Below, in pieces: positions 40,531 through 52,900 of a DNA stretch of 64,000 nucleotides (within the stretch, counting starts at the first letter, position 1; each line of letters starts with the position of its first letter). The notes below the pieces were generated by a model. The model was not told the DNA's origin, made no database searches, and saw only the letters and a list, made by a program, of their open reading frames with translations. The position numbers and the translations under genes are program-made. The stretch is taken from NCBI GenBank assembly GCA_018881555.1, contig JACAXG010000007.1:9800435-9864434 (forward strand), written 5' to 3'. Source of the DNA: Amblyornis subalaris. Taxonomy: Eukaryota > Chordata > Aves > Passeriformes > Ptilonorhynchidae.

Positions 40531-40567
40531 TTTATTATGATTATTATGATTATTATTATTATTATGA
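40531..40567. repeat. TTA/TTATGA simple repeat
   Basis: An imperfect repeat made of TTATGAT and TTA units. Confidence 0.8.
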
Positions 40568-43053
40568 GAGTCAGGGCAATACTCCTTTGGCAGTTCCCAG
40601 TTCAGCATTTGTAATAGACAGAAATGCTGCTAAGTGAAACATTATGGGTTCATTAAGTGTAATTTTATAGGTTGTAACTAAAACCATTGACACCCAATAG
40701 AAATTTTTAATACGACGCCTTTTGTTCCGCATTATATTGAATANTGCATGTATATCCAAGAGAGTTTGGTCATGGTTATGTTTCTGTTAACAATGATTTA
40801 AGGCAGAATAACATTTCTTTTACCACATAGTTCAACAAATTAACTGCACAGAGAGACTGAATCCTAATCCAAGAACTATTTCCACGTAAGCAAGGAACAA
40901 TTGCTAAATACTGCTGAGCCAGCCAACAGAGAATGAGCATGTGCCAGGAAAGTAACAAATGAAACCCTGCCCTGTAAACTGCTGTATGAACCATTGGGAA
41001 CATCACGATTCTGGGTGTTCCTAATGGGGTGCCAGAAATTTTTATTCTTTCCTGGTGGTCAGGGGAAGATGCAGAGCACTGCCTTGCTGACTTGTACAGC
41101 TAAAACAAAATGTAATTTTTCTCCTTTAGATAAATCGGAGAACACCTCTTTTGCAGAAGCAAGAAGAGCAGGAGGAAAACCAGCATGTGAGTAGACAGCA
41201 TCTTGATTTATGTAACTCCCTTTTGAAGGACAGGAACCCCTTAGGTTCAGTCAGGGCCTTGAAGTAATTTCTTACGCAAAACAACTTGAGCTCAAAGCCA
41301 ATAGAAAATATTTCTTTTAAAAAATCCTCTAGTTTTTAGTAAGATCATGACATTTTTAGGAGCAGANGAGCTGATGTGAGAAGAAAACAGCTCGGTATCA
41401 CTGCTTCAAGGACTTGTCTCTCCCAGANCAATGTGGCTGGGAACCTGTGAAAGGCTTCCTGGCATCTCCAGGTGAGAACATCTCATTCCTCTCTAGAATT
41501 TTGGGATATATTAGCAAAGGACAATGCAGAATTGAGGAACCTCTATACAGTAGCCTGAGCCCATTAGTGAGGATTATTTGGATTAAAACCTTCCTCTCTC
41601 TGTTAAGCCAAGCAGAATCTAAGCAGAAGGGCAGCCGACCCTTGGCCCTACCATANTGCTTCTCATCTGTAAGAGCTGGCAGTTGCTGGACCTGGCCTCA
41701 AATGGTTTGTCTGCTTNAAGAGATGGCAGATGACAATGTCTGTAGTTGCTAAGCTCTTAAAACAAATAAGGGTCACATTGTGGAGTCCTGTTGAAATGCT
41801 CAATACTGCATCTTTAAAAAGAAAGAGGAAAGATAAGCACTACACAGCAGAGCATATGCAGAAATATCATAAATAAACCCCTGATGGCACCTGGAGGGTG
41901 AAACAAAATCAGCCTTCCTGGGGGAGACAGTGCACCACCTCCTGACCATGAGCTGCTGCTGATAACCCACCTGCACTGTACCCTGGTGAGCCAAGCTCTG
42001 TCTCACACATTTGGGTGCAGATTAATCAAGAGATACCCTAAAGCTAAGAGAGTGGACACCTGGCAGGAGAAGAAACTGTCCACACCTGCCCCTAACCCCA
42101 AGAGAGCCAACAGTGCCTCCTAATACACGGGGCTGGCAGCAGCTGGGGGTGGTAATAACTCAAATGCCACCACTAAGGTGTATACCTCAGGAAAACAGAC
42201 ATGGGAAACTCCAGACCAACAGCTTCTGTTCCAAAGACTCTTCCCTGTTTTTTTACAATTCTGTGCTTAGCCAAACCAATTTCTGTATCCTTTTGCTGGA
42301 CTTACTTGATTCCTCTTCTTCCTGCCTTTCTTCACCAAGCNACAGGCAAACAGCTTGTCTAACGGAACATGGAAACTGCTTGGAAAATTTAAANCTTATG
42401 TACCCTCTCAAGAGCATCCCTTCCCCTCAACACTGCTCTCACTAACATTGACACGATATTATTATGGACTGATGTCTTTGCATACATTAAATTACTTGAA
42501 GAGACACCTCAATGTACAGTCACAGAGAACACTGGATTATTAAACCTGAAAAAATAATAGATCAATAGCTTTGGCTTCACTTCTGCTATTCGGGTTTTTC
42601 CACGGAGGCTTTACCATCTTCCGCTGGAGTCACCGGCTGCGACAGCTCAACTGCAGGACCTGCTGAGTCTGGAATACCACCACCCTGGGTAAGCTCCTTG
42701 GCCCAGCAGCTCTCACCTCACTCTCCTGTGGATATGGCTCTCTTTGGCTCTCCCTCTTCCAGCAGCTCCAGCCTTACCTGCAATTTCCCTGGCGAGATGA
42801 TTTCTTTCAGACAAAATTATTTTCAGCTTGCAGAGGCAGTAGTAAGAATTGGGATTTGAAGCTGTTTCTGATGATCTACAGTGATGGAAGGAAGAGGAGA
42901 CATCAGTGCCTGCCCTTTCCCTCCCTTTCAGACAAGCAGAGAATTAGCTTGCACAAACAGGCTTCCCAGCTAAGGAATATCCCACAAAATGAAAGCGAGC
43001 CCTGATGTGATCCGTGCTGACGAAGGTTGGGCTCAGCCACTGGCAGGCGCCCA

Positions 43054-43073
43054 GGTGTCACAGGGTGTCACAG
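43054..43073. repeat. 10-bp tandem duplication
   Basis: The unit GGTGTCACAG occurs twice in succession in a locally GC-rich stretch. Confidence 0.75.
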
Positions 43074-45059
43074 GTCGGGGCTGCACACCAGGGGGTGCTC
43101 ACACATCCCCCACTGGAGCAGGGAAACACAGCACTTCCCAACATCAGGACACAGCCATGTCCCCGAGCCCCCCAGCCCCCCTGCCAAGCAGCTGATAAGG
43201 AGCCATTTAGGGAGCCCTCNGGTACCAGGGCCAGAGGTGCAGCTGCTTTGTCCGAAGGCTACAGGCTCAGGCACTCAATGAAAAAAGGTGGCAAGAAATT
43301 CAGTGACTTGCACATTTTGTGGGGCCCAAGTTGTGATGGAAACACAGGGAGGCTCTTTAGCAGTCCAGACTGGAGAACTCCTGGAGTGGGGCCTCTGCAA
43401 CAAGAATTTCACGTGTAAATCACTGGTTAATGGGATAAGAAAAACAAACTGACACTGGAATTCTGTAGCCAGCAAAACTCCACAGCAGCCAAACCAGTCT
43501 CTATGATTCACAGATTCTTTATCTTTCCTCCAAGTACAGCTGATTCCTGAAAGACTTAAAAGAGAAAAGGTTTCTGCCCATCAGATGGTGAATGAATGTG
43601 GTATTAAATCATTTCAAATACACACGATTAATCTAAAAAAAAATTAAAATCAATGCATCACTGATAAGGTACAAATCATCAATTCCAAGAATTCCTAATG
43701 TGCTGAACAAATCAAGGAGACGATTTGTTCACCTCTCTGACGAAAAATAATTACCAGATGATTTTTTCATGAGATCAGATTCCTGCAGCTCTGTTGCTCT
43801 ACCTGTTAGCTGCACAATCTTCTTTCACGTTTGATTGCTACACTGCAACTCTATGTTGTAAAATTTTCTGTGAAAAGAGGGAATCCCTTATTAAATTCCT
43901 ATTTAGAATAGTTTTCAATCACAACAGTAACAGCACATTTTCCTGCCTGCCCCAATCCAAGACGGGATAGCTATTTCCCAGCCTCCTTCCACCTAACCCA
44001 GTTTCGCACCCTGAACTTCTACAGTCACCAGAAATAAACAGAAAGTTTAATTTCACTTCATTTTTTTTTAGTTTTATTATAAAATTTTCTAATTCCTCAG
44101 CTTTAAATGCACTTTTTTTTTTAAAGGACATAAGCTCTCATGTCCCATTTTCCCATGCTTAACGCTGGAGTTATGAGGAGAATTAATTTGCCATTAGAAC
44201 ACTTTAAAAAATTTTTTTAAATCCACATTTATTTCTTTACCAATGTTCTTGCAAACAAGTTTGTCATTTTCCAGTTGTCACCAGGCATTGCACACTTGTG
44301 ATGCATGGTCTCTCCCATTCACACAGTCCCAAGGAATCACTGAAGAGGAACCACGTGGAGCTGATGCACCAGTAACATGTCTGCACNGTACTGCGGGATT
44401 TTCTGTTTTCCAGGGCAAATCTTGCCCTTACACAAAGTAACAGCAGGGGGAAGTAATGCGTCTGGTCTGGAAGGATTCTTCTCCTCCACTGGCTACAACA
44501 ACACAATGAACTGTTTGCCTNTTGTTTATAAACCATCATAGAAAACCCACCAGGTGTCAAGAGGCAGGTTCAGTGTGATAAAATAAACACTGTGCCCATG
44601 ATCTGCAGATTTCTCATCACCNTTTACCTCAGCCAGACTGTTTAGTCTAATCTACTACCTGCACTCAGTTTACTATTCCACTTAGCACTGAATATACAAG
44701 GGTNCATTTCTCCCAGCTGTGGGGGTTACAAAAGGTTTTGTGCATTGACTTCAAGATATACACTCTTAATGCACCCTCACTTCTGCATGCAGTGTTTCAC
44801 ATCCTGGTCTGGAGCCCAACTACTTTTTCCCTGGTCCAAAAGACTCCAACTACTCCCAAGGCACTACATTGTCTGAGTAATGACTCCTTTACAGTCATTA
44901 AAACAACAGTATTTTCTGATTCTTTCAAATGAAAATTTAAATGAAGACTTGGATTTACCGTAGCTATAGTTTCCAAGTGAAAAGATACAGCAGGCATCTG
45001 GGAAAAAAATCCCACATGCAACATGTAAAAAACAGATGCATTTTACTGCTTGGTAACTG

Positions 45060-45075
45060 AAAAAAAAAAAAAAAT
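45060..45075. repeat. Poly(A) run
   Basis: Sixteen consecutive A residues with no recognisable element beside them. Confidence 0.8.
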
Positions 45076-46764
45076 CTGTACTGTTTTTTCCAAATATTTC
45101 TTCATATGTGAGTGACCAGCAGTAAAATCAATACTTCACTAAACAATCTCCAAGTTTTCCAAATGCCTCTGACAGTGTACAAAGGTATAATGCTATGACA
45201 TGAAATGCAGGGACCCAAAGAAAACCTTAACCTCAGCCATACTGAGGAGGAGAGGAGGAAAACCCAGCAGGAACTCCGAGAACCTGTACCTTGACAAAAT
45301 ACATCACAAAGCAGCAGTGAGTGTACACTGTTCTCGTAACAAGCAGAATTCCTTGTTTCAGGAACACAAAGTTTATGGAAACACACTCAGAAAGGCTGGT
45401 GATGGCCTGAGAACAGTGTTGGTTTTGAGAAGTGACAGGGTTTACTGAAAGTGCAATTANTAAAAGGAAAGCACAGGCAGCCAAGGGGCTATTTTAGTGT
45501 CTGGAGAGCAGCACAGAGCTGAGAAACTGCAATCGACTTTAATGCAGCTGTTTTGCCAAAAATGACATTTGTCTTTGAAAAGGATAAGCCAAGCCAAAGA
45601 GAGAATGCAAGCTCATCTATAATCAATAACAAACCTCAAAATAAATTAAACAGGGTTGCAAAATTAGGTTTGGGCAATAGAGGCTCAATAATTAAACAAA
45701 TTACAACAAAATATTATTGGAAAACTATTTTTGGCTGTGTTAGCCNGGGGGGGCCACTGCAGAAAGCCAAGCAGGGCAGCCAACACTTGCTACAGCNCCA
45801 CATCCTGCCTGGCTTTTGGATGCCCTCGCTGCTGGCACATTGCAGTCCATCTCTACCCCACTCCCAAAACTAACCCTCCCTGCTTCTGCCCCAGCCAAAG
45901 AGTGCATTTCTATGCACAACATCTCTAACAGCAGCATTTCCAGTGGGCACTAAAACAGGTGTCAGTATCCTCTACAATTTACACAGTGCATGAGAAAACC
46001 ACGTCCATTATTAGCAAACATCCTGGGGGCAATGCCTATTGTAAACCCATAACAAGAATGGACCTGAATTACACAAATTATATCCCAACAGGGCACAGAG
46101 GTGCAAAAATCATTCTTCCAAGGAACGGCTACATTGCCCAACACAAAACAAAAAGTGGGAAAAGCCTCAAACAAGAAGTGTAAGGCCATGGCAGAGATCC
46201 CCTTGCACAACCAATGAGACACAGAGCTACCACAGAACACGAAATCCTGTGGGATTCCCTGAGAGAAATCCTCCTCACGGCACTTCAGGAACTAATCCAC
46301 AAAACCAGGCACTACAACATCTTGTGAAAAACACAGAGCAGAACTCTTCAGCCACCACTTCTGTGCCTTGGCTCCTGGTTTTCTTATTTATGTTGTTGGA
46401 TTGCCTGAAACCAACTTGTGGGATGTTGCTGTCAATGAGTGCTCAGAGCCAGGCTCTGCTGGCTGACCCCAGCACAGCCTTCCCTGAACCAGTTCTGGGA
46501 GGATAGGAGGCACATGTCCTGAGTCATGACCCTCCTGCCACTCTGAGCATCTACATTTGCACCACTTTTGGTCATTAAGGAAAGGGCAAGGGGCGACAAA
46601 CAGGGCAGCACAGGGAACAAGAGACTTCTTGTACAGAAATTCATACCCAAACTTCATTGAGCAGGGAAACACTAAGGACATTCAGAGAGAAAAGCTAAAC
46701 TAGAATTTCTCCGCAAGAAGCTGAGAACACAAGGACTCTTGCAACACCTCGTAACAAACATTCA

Positions 46765-46777
46765 TTTATTGTTTATT
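46765..46777 (-). promoter_or_regulatory. AFF1: Distal AFF1 poly(A) signals (two AATAAA)
   Basis: Read on the minus strand, AATAAACAATAAA gives two signals seven bases apart (46765-46770 and 46772-46777). They are followed by a G/T-rich run (TGTTTGTTACGAGGTGTTGC), a reasonable downstream element. Further single signals lie at 47224-47233 and 48272-48277. Confidence 0.5.
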
Positions 46778-49682
46778 TCCCCCATATGAATGAATCAACC
46801 ATCTCAGAAATTCCATCACACACAGGGCAGAAAAAGGTTATATACAAGAGGGACATACATCCCCAAAATAAGATGTACAGATTTATCATGGGAACCAAGA
46901 GGGAGGGGAGAGGACAAAACCAAAAACAAGGACATTGCAGTCAGACTTTGACTTTCAGTTACAGAAGAGATCTCTATCTCCATGTAAGTGGGGTTTTCAA
47001 CTATTAAATAAATGGCATCTTAAAAATAGAACATTTGACAATTTCAACACATGTATTATTATTTCTCTTAAATAAATATTGCATGGAAATGATGCTGCTT
47101 TGCCACCATAGCTGCCTCCTTTCCTTCTGGGATTCAACAATCACCCCTGGTTTTCCTTGGATTAATGGTTTGCTTCTTAATGGCAAATGCTATTTCCTCC
47201 ACTGCTACGTTTTGGTTTGTGTTTTTATTTATTTTTTGTTTGTTTTTTTAAAGGCCTGAATGGGCCAGGTGAAAACGATGAGCTTCTTTCCTAACCCTTT
47301 GCAGGCCTCTGACCTGGCCCAAGGTTGAAATACGATGGCTTTTTTAAAAATTTCCTATTGTTTAAACAGTCTTCTCCATGTCCTGAAACAAAACCTAACT
47401 TCCTGCTGTGGAGCTTGGTATTGATGCTTCCACAGATTGCTTTTGAAGTGAGAGCCCCCAAAGAGCCCCCCAGATGCCTGTGACGTCACTTCCCCAAATG
47501 CCAGGGGAGTTTGTCCTGGAAGTGGGAGCAGCCCTGGCTTAACGGCTTCTGCACAGCAGCAAGCACCTCTCTGATGGGAACGTGGCCTGACAGCAGGGAG
47601 GGACATGGATGCACACAGAATGAAAGTACCGGGACACCCGTGGCCCTGCTGCTCCTTATGCTTTCCCCTAACACCCTGCTGCAGTTCTTGCAGGCTCCCA
47701 CAGTGGTTTTCAGGTTCAATAAAGCTTTCCTCTTTTCTCCTCCTCCTTAGCTGGTGATCCTAAAAATAGCTTTGTCTGAGGACAAAGTCCGAAGGCGGCA
47801 TCGATCCACTAGGCTGGGATCGAGCTCCAAAGTGCACATCAGCCTCCAGGCTGGCTGCCCATCCCCACGCTTCCTGAGAACAAAACAGTTAATGCTGAGC
47901 CCTTCTCTGTCCCCGGCTTACTCTGAGCAGTCGCTGCTCCAGGGAGGAGGAGTGCAAGCAAAGCCTGATAGGTAAAATGGGGAGGGGGGACATGGACCTT
48001 CCTTCCATTTGTTAGGATAGCTCATCCCTGAAATGCACCAAGGCTTTTAACAAAGTGAACATAAAAGGCCAGTCCCTTCAAAGCGCAGAAGGGCCCAGCC
48101 ATGATCCCAGCGGTCCTGCTCTGCCAGGGAAGGTGACAGGAGACCTCCTTTGTGCTTGGGACCAGCACGCTCCCGCCGCCTCCTTTCAGAGCCAAGAGGA
48201 GCCCAGGCTTCCCCGTGGCAGGGGCCATTTCTACAGAAACTATTTTTGGAAATGCAGACCTTTTGCTGATATTTATTTACTGTCCATTTTCATGAGCCTC
48301 AAACCCATGAGCAGGTATTTTACAAAGGGGGTACTGCTGCACGTCTGCAGACCACCCATTCCTCCATCCTGACATTATGTGGAAAAGGGAGGTAATTCTT
48401 TCCCGTAAATACAATTATTTTGGGATACCATCTTTCTCTACACCACTCCCATGGGTCTGTCAGAAAGAGGGTGAGGGATATGAGAGGGGACCAGAGGGCT
48501 AAGGCACACTATTACACATGAGGACGGCAGGATGCTATTATCACACAAGGAATCTTTGGGTGGAGAAGGATGTCATCTCACTGAATACAAAAATGCCATG
48601 GATGCTGCCTTCACTGATACTGTGAAAAGGAAAAAATGCTTGGAAACAGCTCATTATTCCCTTTCTTGTTCCCTTGACAGGTTTCTAAGTCACTGGGCTC
48701 CTCTTATAGTGTGGTTGAGAAAGAGTACGTGAGTCGTCTCCCACATGAAGGAGACTACTTTGGTACCAAATCCTGCTCTCAGATATTCACCAAGACCCCC
48801 AACGGTTGCAGGCAAATATCCAAATGCAAAGTTTATCTTATGTTCCACATTCAGTCACTTAGTCCCTCCTTAATCAGAAGCAATTCCTTCCCNTGGAAGC
48901 TCTCAGACTCAGAACAATATCAAAGCAATCACAGTGAACCAGTGCAGCTTTCCACCCCCGCCCACCGAAATGACAAAAAGCAGCCCAACAAAGAATCCTC
49001 ATTGTGACACCTCTCAGAAGAGAGGCAGAGCTGTTGCAAACACACCATGTCGTTTTGCCACTCCAACTGTGTTGGGCTGACAAGGCTANAGCTGAGCCAG
49101 CCCCTCAGTAACACAGCTGGAGTGCCCAGGGCATGGATATGTACAAGAGCACAGCAAGGAGGACCAAAGCAACAATGACTCGAAAAGCAAACTTGCAGCA
49201 CTGAAGGCAGTGTCTTCCTCAACTCTGTCAGCTGGCTAACAAAAGCAGGAGGGTGAGGTTGGAAAACAGGCAAAGCAGATCCTTTTGCTGTTTTTCCTGT
49301 AACATAATGCTGTTTGGTGCTTGATGAGGTTGCTACTTGCTCTCTGAGGAACAAATACACCAAAGATTGCATTCATGCTTGCAAGAACTCCTCTGGCATG
49401 TTTTCTGGGCACACAACTGCTGCAGACTGTGGGATGTTGCAGAACCACCTCTGGAGGCAGATTTCCTTCTTGTCAGCATCATGTGCAATTACTGTCCTGC
49501 TGGTTATTTGTAACAGAAATGTTTATAGACCATCAATACATNGGGCCATTCAGACAATTCATTGCACTTCGTCGTTTTAAAGGAAGGTGCCATCCTCCAT
49601 CTCTTCTTTTTCAAGGTAGCAAAGTGCTACCCTAGAAAAACACAGTTCAAGGGTTTTCCAGTGTAACCAGATAACTTCCAAC

Positions 49683-49688
49683 TTTATT
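49683..49688 (-). promoter_or_regulatory. AFF1: Proximal AFF1 poly(A) signal
   Basis: AATAAA on the minus strand, about 118 bases after the stop codon, followed by GTTGGAAG and CTGGTTAC, moderately G/T-rich. It would produce a transcript with a very short 3' UTR. Confidence 0.45.
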
Positions 49689-49805
49689 TAAAATATTTTC
49701 CCTTGCAGGTGCTTTGTATTGAACAATTAAAAAAAAATTAAACTGTTTCTGAGGCTTCAAAAGTGCAAAAAAAACTTCAAGGTATTTAACCACCTGGAGA
49801 ACCAC

Positions 49806-49927
49806 TTAAGGCATATTTGCTTCCAGTCTCAGCCACTGTAATCCCTGTCTGATGTAGTGTACCAGGTCTGTCAGGCTACTGGTCAGTGCCAGAGCACATG
49901 TCACTCTGCTGAGTTCTGCAAAAAACT
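49806..49927 (-). CDS. AFF1: AFF1 last coding exon and stop
   Basis: The acceptor TTTTTCCAG is followed by AGTTTTTTGC, which completes the E of the EFF motif. The exon encodes [18 protein letters not shown] and [11 protein letters not shown], then ends in TAA at 49806-49808. It closes the C-terminal homology domain and matches the human end FFARLS...DLVHYTRQGFQ in length within a residue or two. Confidence 0.95.
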
Positions 49928-52900
49928 CTGGAAAAAAAAGGAGGGAGAAAGAGAAAACATTTGGTTGGTTTCATACACCAGGCACATCTGACAGGCAAGG
50001 CGCAACAGCAGCGGCACACGCTCAGCTGGGCAGTCCTGTTAACAGTGCTAGTGCAGACAGCTCAGCAGCAACACAGGGCTGGGAAGGGTAACAAGCACAG
50101 GGGGCAGGGCAGGCAACAGGAAAACACACACACACACACACACACTAAGCCACCTCCTCATGTCCTGGCTTCAAAGGACACTGAGACTCCACGGTAGGTG
50201 GGCAAAAGTTTGGGTGTTCACATCACAGGCCCCACTTCGAGCTTCCTCCAAATTCTAAACAGGCCAAATCTGAGTATCTTCCTGAGCGACACCCAGAAGC
50301 TGCAGACAGCTGTGGTCCCTTTCCTTCGTCCATCCTCAAACCTTGGAGACATCAGGATTCCTGGCTTAACAACTTGTGTAGCTTGCCAGATGGTACAGCT
50401 CTGATTTGGACTGCTTATAGCTGAGCACGTCAGGCAGATCTCACATTTCTCCTATCCCACCACCAACTCCAGGCATCCCACACCTCCTCCTGCACAGGAG
50501 GTGGCTCTTGCAGCACATCTGAACCTGCAGTGAGGGGCTGGCAGACTGCAAGCCCTGCTCTGTGCTGGCAATCATCTATGTAGATGACCACAAGCTATGG
50601 AATATTCTCACACCTATTCCTCTGCAGTCACCTTTCCAAGACATTCCTGTATGACCTTCCTTCCAGTGACATGGGCTTGTCCCAGTTCCTCACTCTCCAG
50701 CCTCAATCATGTTGCTAAAAACCTTTTCAGAAACTGGNCATTCTCAGATCTCCTTTTTAACACACGAAGATTGAAGCTGGAGGTGGAAAATTTCTGCTTG
50801 GCTGTGCAAGGAGTTCTTCAGAAGCAGAGTGCACAACACCCTCATCCAATGCAGAAGCAGAGAAGACATTTCCTCTGATTGTCCTGCCTTTGTTTACCAA
50901 ATCCATGCCCTCCATGGGAAATAGAACTGTAAGCAGAGACATGGAGTCCAAAGCCCCTGTCTGAGCAAACAGAAGATAACCTGACCTGTGACCACAGCAT
51001 CATGTGAAAGGAGTGGGACTTCACATCCATGCCTGCAGCCTCAGCTTGTCCTTGCTGGGGGAGATCAGAGGCTGAACACAACCTGTTTNAGCCTCATGAT
51101 CCACAGCACTGCTCTGACTTACAGTGAGGAGCTGGGACCTGTTAGTGGACCCTCCAGAAAGGTCTGCACAAGTGACTCAGACAGCAGTTACAACTAACCG
51201 CTTTCCACTAACTTAGGACTTCCCTGTTGATAGGATCTTGATAGCTAAAGGCTGCTGCTCTTTCTTCCTCTTCTCATGCCCTATGAATTGCATAAAAGAA
51301 TCAAGGATGTGGCCTTTTTTATTCATTTTGCATTCTCACTCTCTGTATCTCTTTTCACATTACACTGGTTATCAATAAGCTGCAGTTTTGAAATGCCTCC
51401 ACTGTCCTGAACGGTCACACTACCACCATGCCTACACGAGTATTTACTGGTCTCCTGCAGATATCCACTCCCTTGAGAGTATTTACCAGCCCCCTCATCA
51501 CTCCCCTGCATCTGATCAGCCACACAGAGCAGCTTTTGAATTTAGTCTTGACTGATGCAAGGCTGTGCTCAAGCTGCCCTCCCACACATTTTCCTTCATG
51601 ANTCACTCCTTTGGCTTATTAGCAGCATCCACTGCTTCTATGTGACAGTCTTTTATCAGCCTTTTGAGGATAGAATTGAAAATACTACACATGAACTGCT
51701 GCTGGAAGCATAGCTTTGCTCAGAGGACAACCAACAACCAGTTACTTTATTCAAAGGTGACTTGGAAAGCCTTCTGGATTTCAGCAACTGCCTCATTAGC
51801 ATGAGGATTTTTACAGCCTTCCAACAATTCAGCCAGGCACACTGTGCTTATTTTCTTTTGCAAGTTTGCCAACAGGTCGTGGCAATGCATCTCTTTGCCC
51901 ATAGTGGCTCACAAAACTTTGTGTTTTATGAAAAATGACACCATTTTGACCCAAAGGCCATGTGGGATGGTGAGTTACAGGCTAGACTGCACCCATCCCA
52001 CAGCTTTTGTGTGTTCACCACTGCTTGCACCACAGGACAATACAACATTTTTAACAACAAAACTGTAAAATAAAAAAAAGTTGCAGCAATTCTAGGAATT
52101 GCTACAGGAAATCCTGGGCACGTGCCCAGCAAGGACTCAAATTCAAGCAATTCAAGCACTGCTCAGCTTCTCTGTCAGGCAGGGAAGCCAGCTTCACCAT
52201 TTTCAAGACAAAACGACCTGGAAGTTTGACAAAAACTAAAACACAAGGCTACAGGCCAAAACAATGTTTTTAAACAAAGTGAACTAACTCCAAAAACCTC
52301 AGTGTCCCAAAGGGAAAGGCAGAAAAAAACCAAAACCCTTATGCTTCTTGTGTTACCATGAAGTGAGTTGGCTGGCTTCCTGCACTTGACACCCTCATCC
52401 CTTAAGCTCTTAGACATTTGAGGATGCCAAGACAACCTTTCAATGGGAACACTCATCAATATATCACCATCAAGTCTCTCTGCCAATATGCCATGGCTGT
52501 CTATTTCAACATATTTAATGCTTTGATCTTTANGCATGGCGCTGCACTGAGTGTTAGAATTGAAGCAAGTACACAGACATAACCACGACACATGAGACAG
52601 AAAAGACAAAGGGCAAAAACCTACCCTTATTCTTTCTGGCCAGTGCATCAGCCTTTTCCCAAATTTCATATGCGTGGAGGATATAGGAAGTGATGTTGAC
52701 ATAGGAAGAGGTGACACTCGAGATATGACAGGAGACAGTGACTGTAGAGCCAGTGCTGTTGCCAACGCCGTTGTGGCCAATGCCGTTGCTATCATTTGAT
52801 CCCGGCTGAGAACTCACAGATCCAGCAGGAGAGGGTATTGGAGAAAGAGGAGAAGGCAAGCCTGTGCTTCTGCAGCAGAAAAGAAACACCATCATGAACA

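Larger units (their letters stand above)
35076..46759. other. Intergenic sequence between the two genes
   Basis: No gene could be supported. The piece at 35080-35760 is richer in GC and CpG than its surroundings and may be more decayed mobile-element sequence. A CpG-bearing patch is at about 42590-42800. One 57-nt exon-like segment with good splice signals lies at 41130-41186, described as a finding. TA, TTA and homopolymer runs are listed separately. I looked for Kelch-repeat coding exons (KLHL8 flanks AFF1 in human) and saw none. Confidence 0.5.
46760..49805 (-). other. AFF1: Probable 3' UTR of AFF1
   Basis: This interval follows the AFF1 stop codon on the minus strand. It has no convincing coding content and ends at paired AATAAA signals. 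Long 3' UTRs are usual in AF4/FMR2 genes. Its real extent depends on which poly(A) site is used. A short form would end near 49665. Confidence 0.5.

Noticed and set aside
43014..43418. 134-codon plus-strand open frame in GC-rich sequence
   Set aside because: Two other frames are open over the same stretch, which reflects composition, and no domain is visible.
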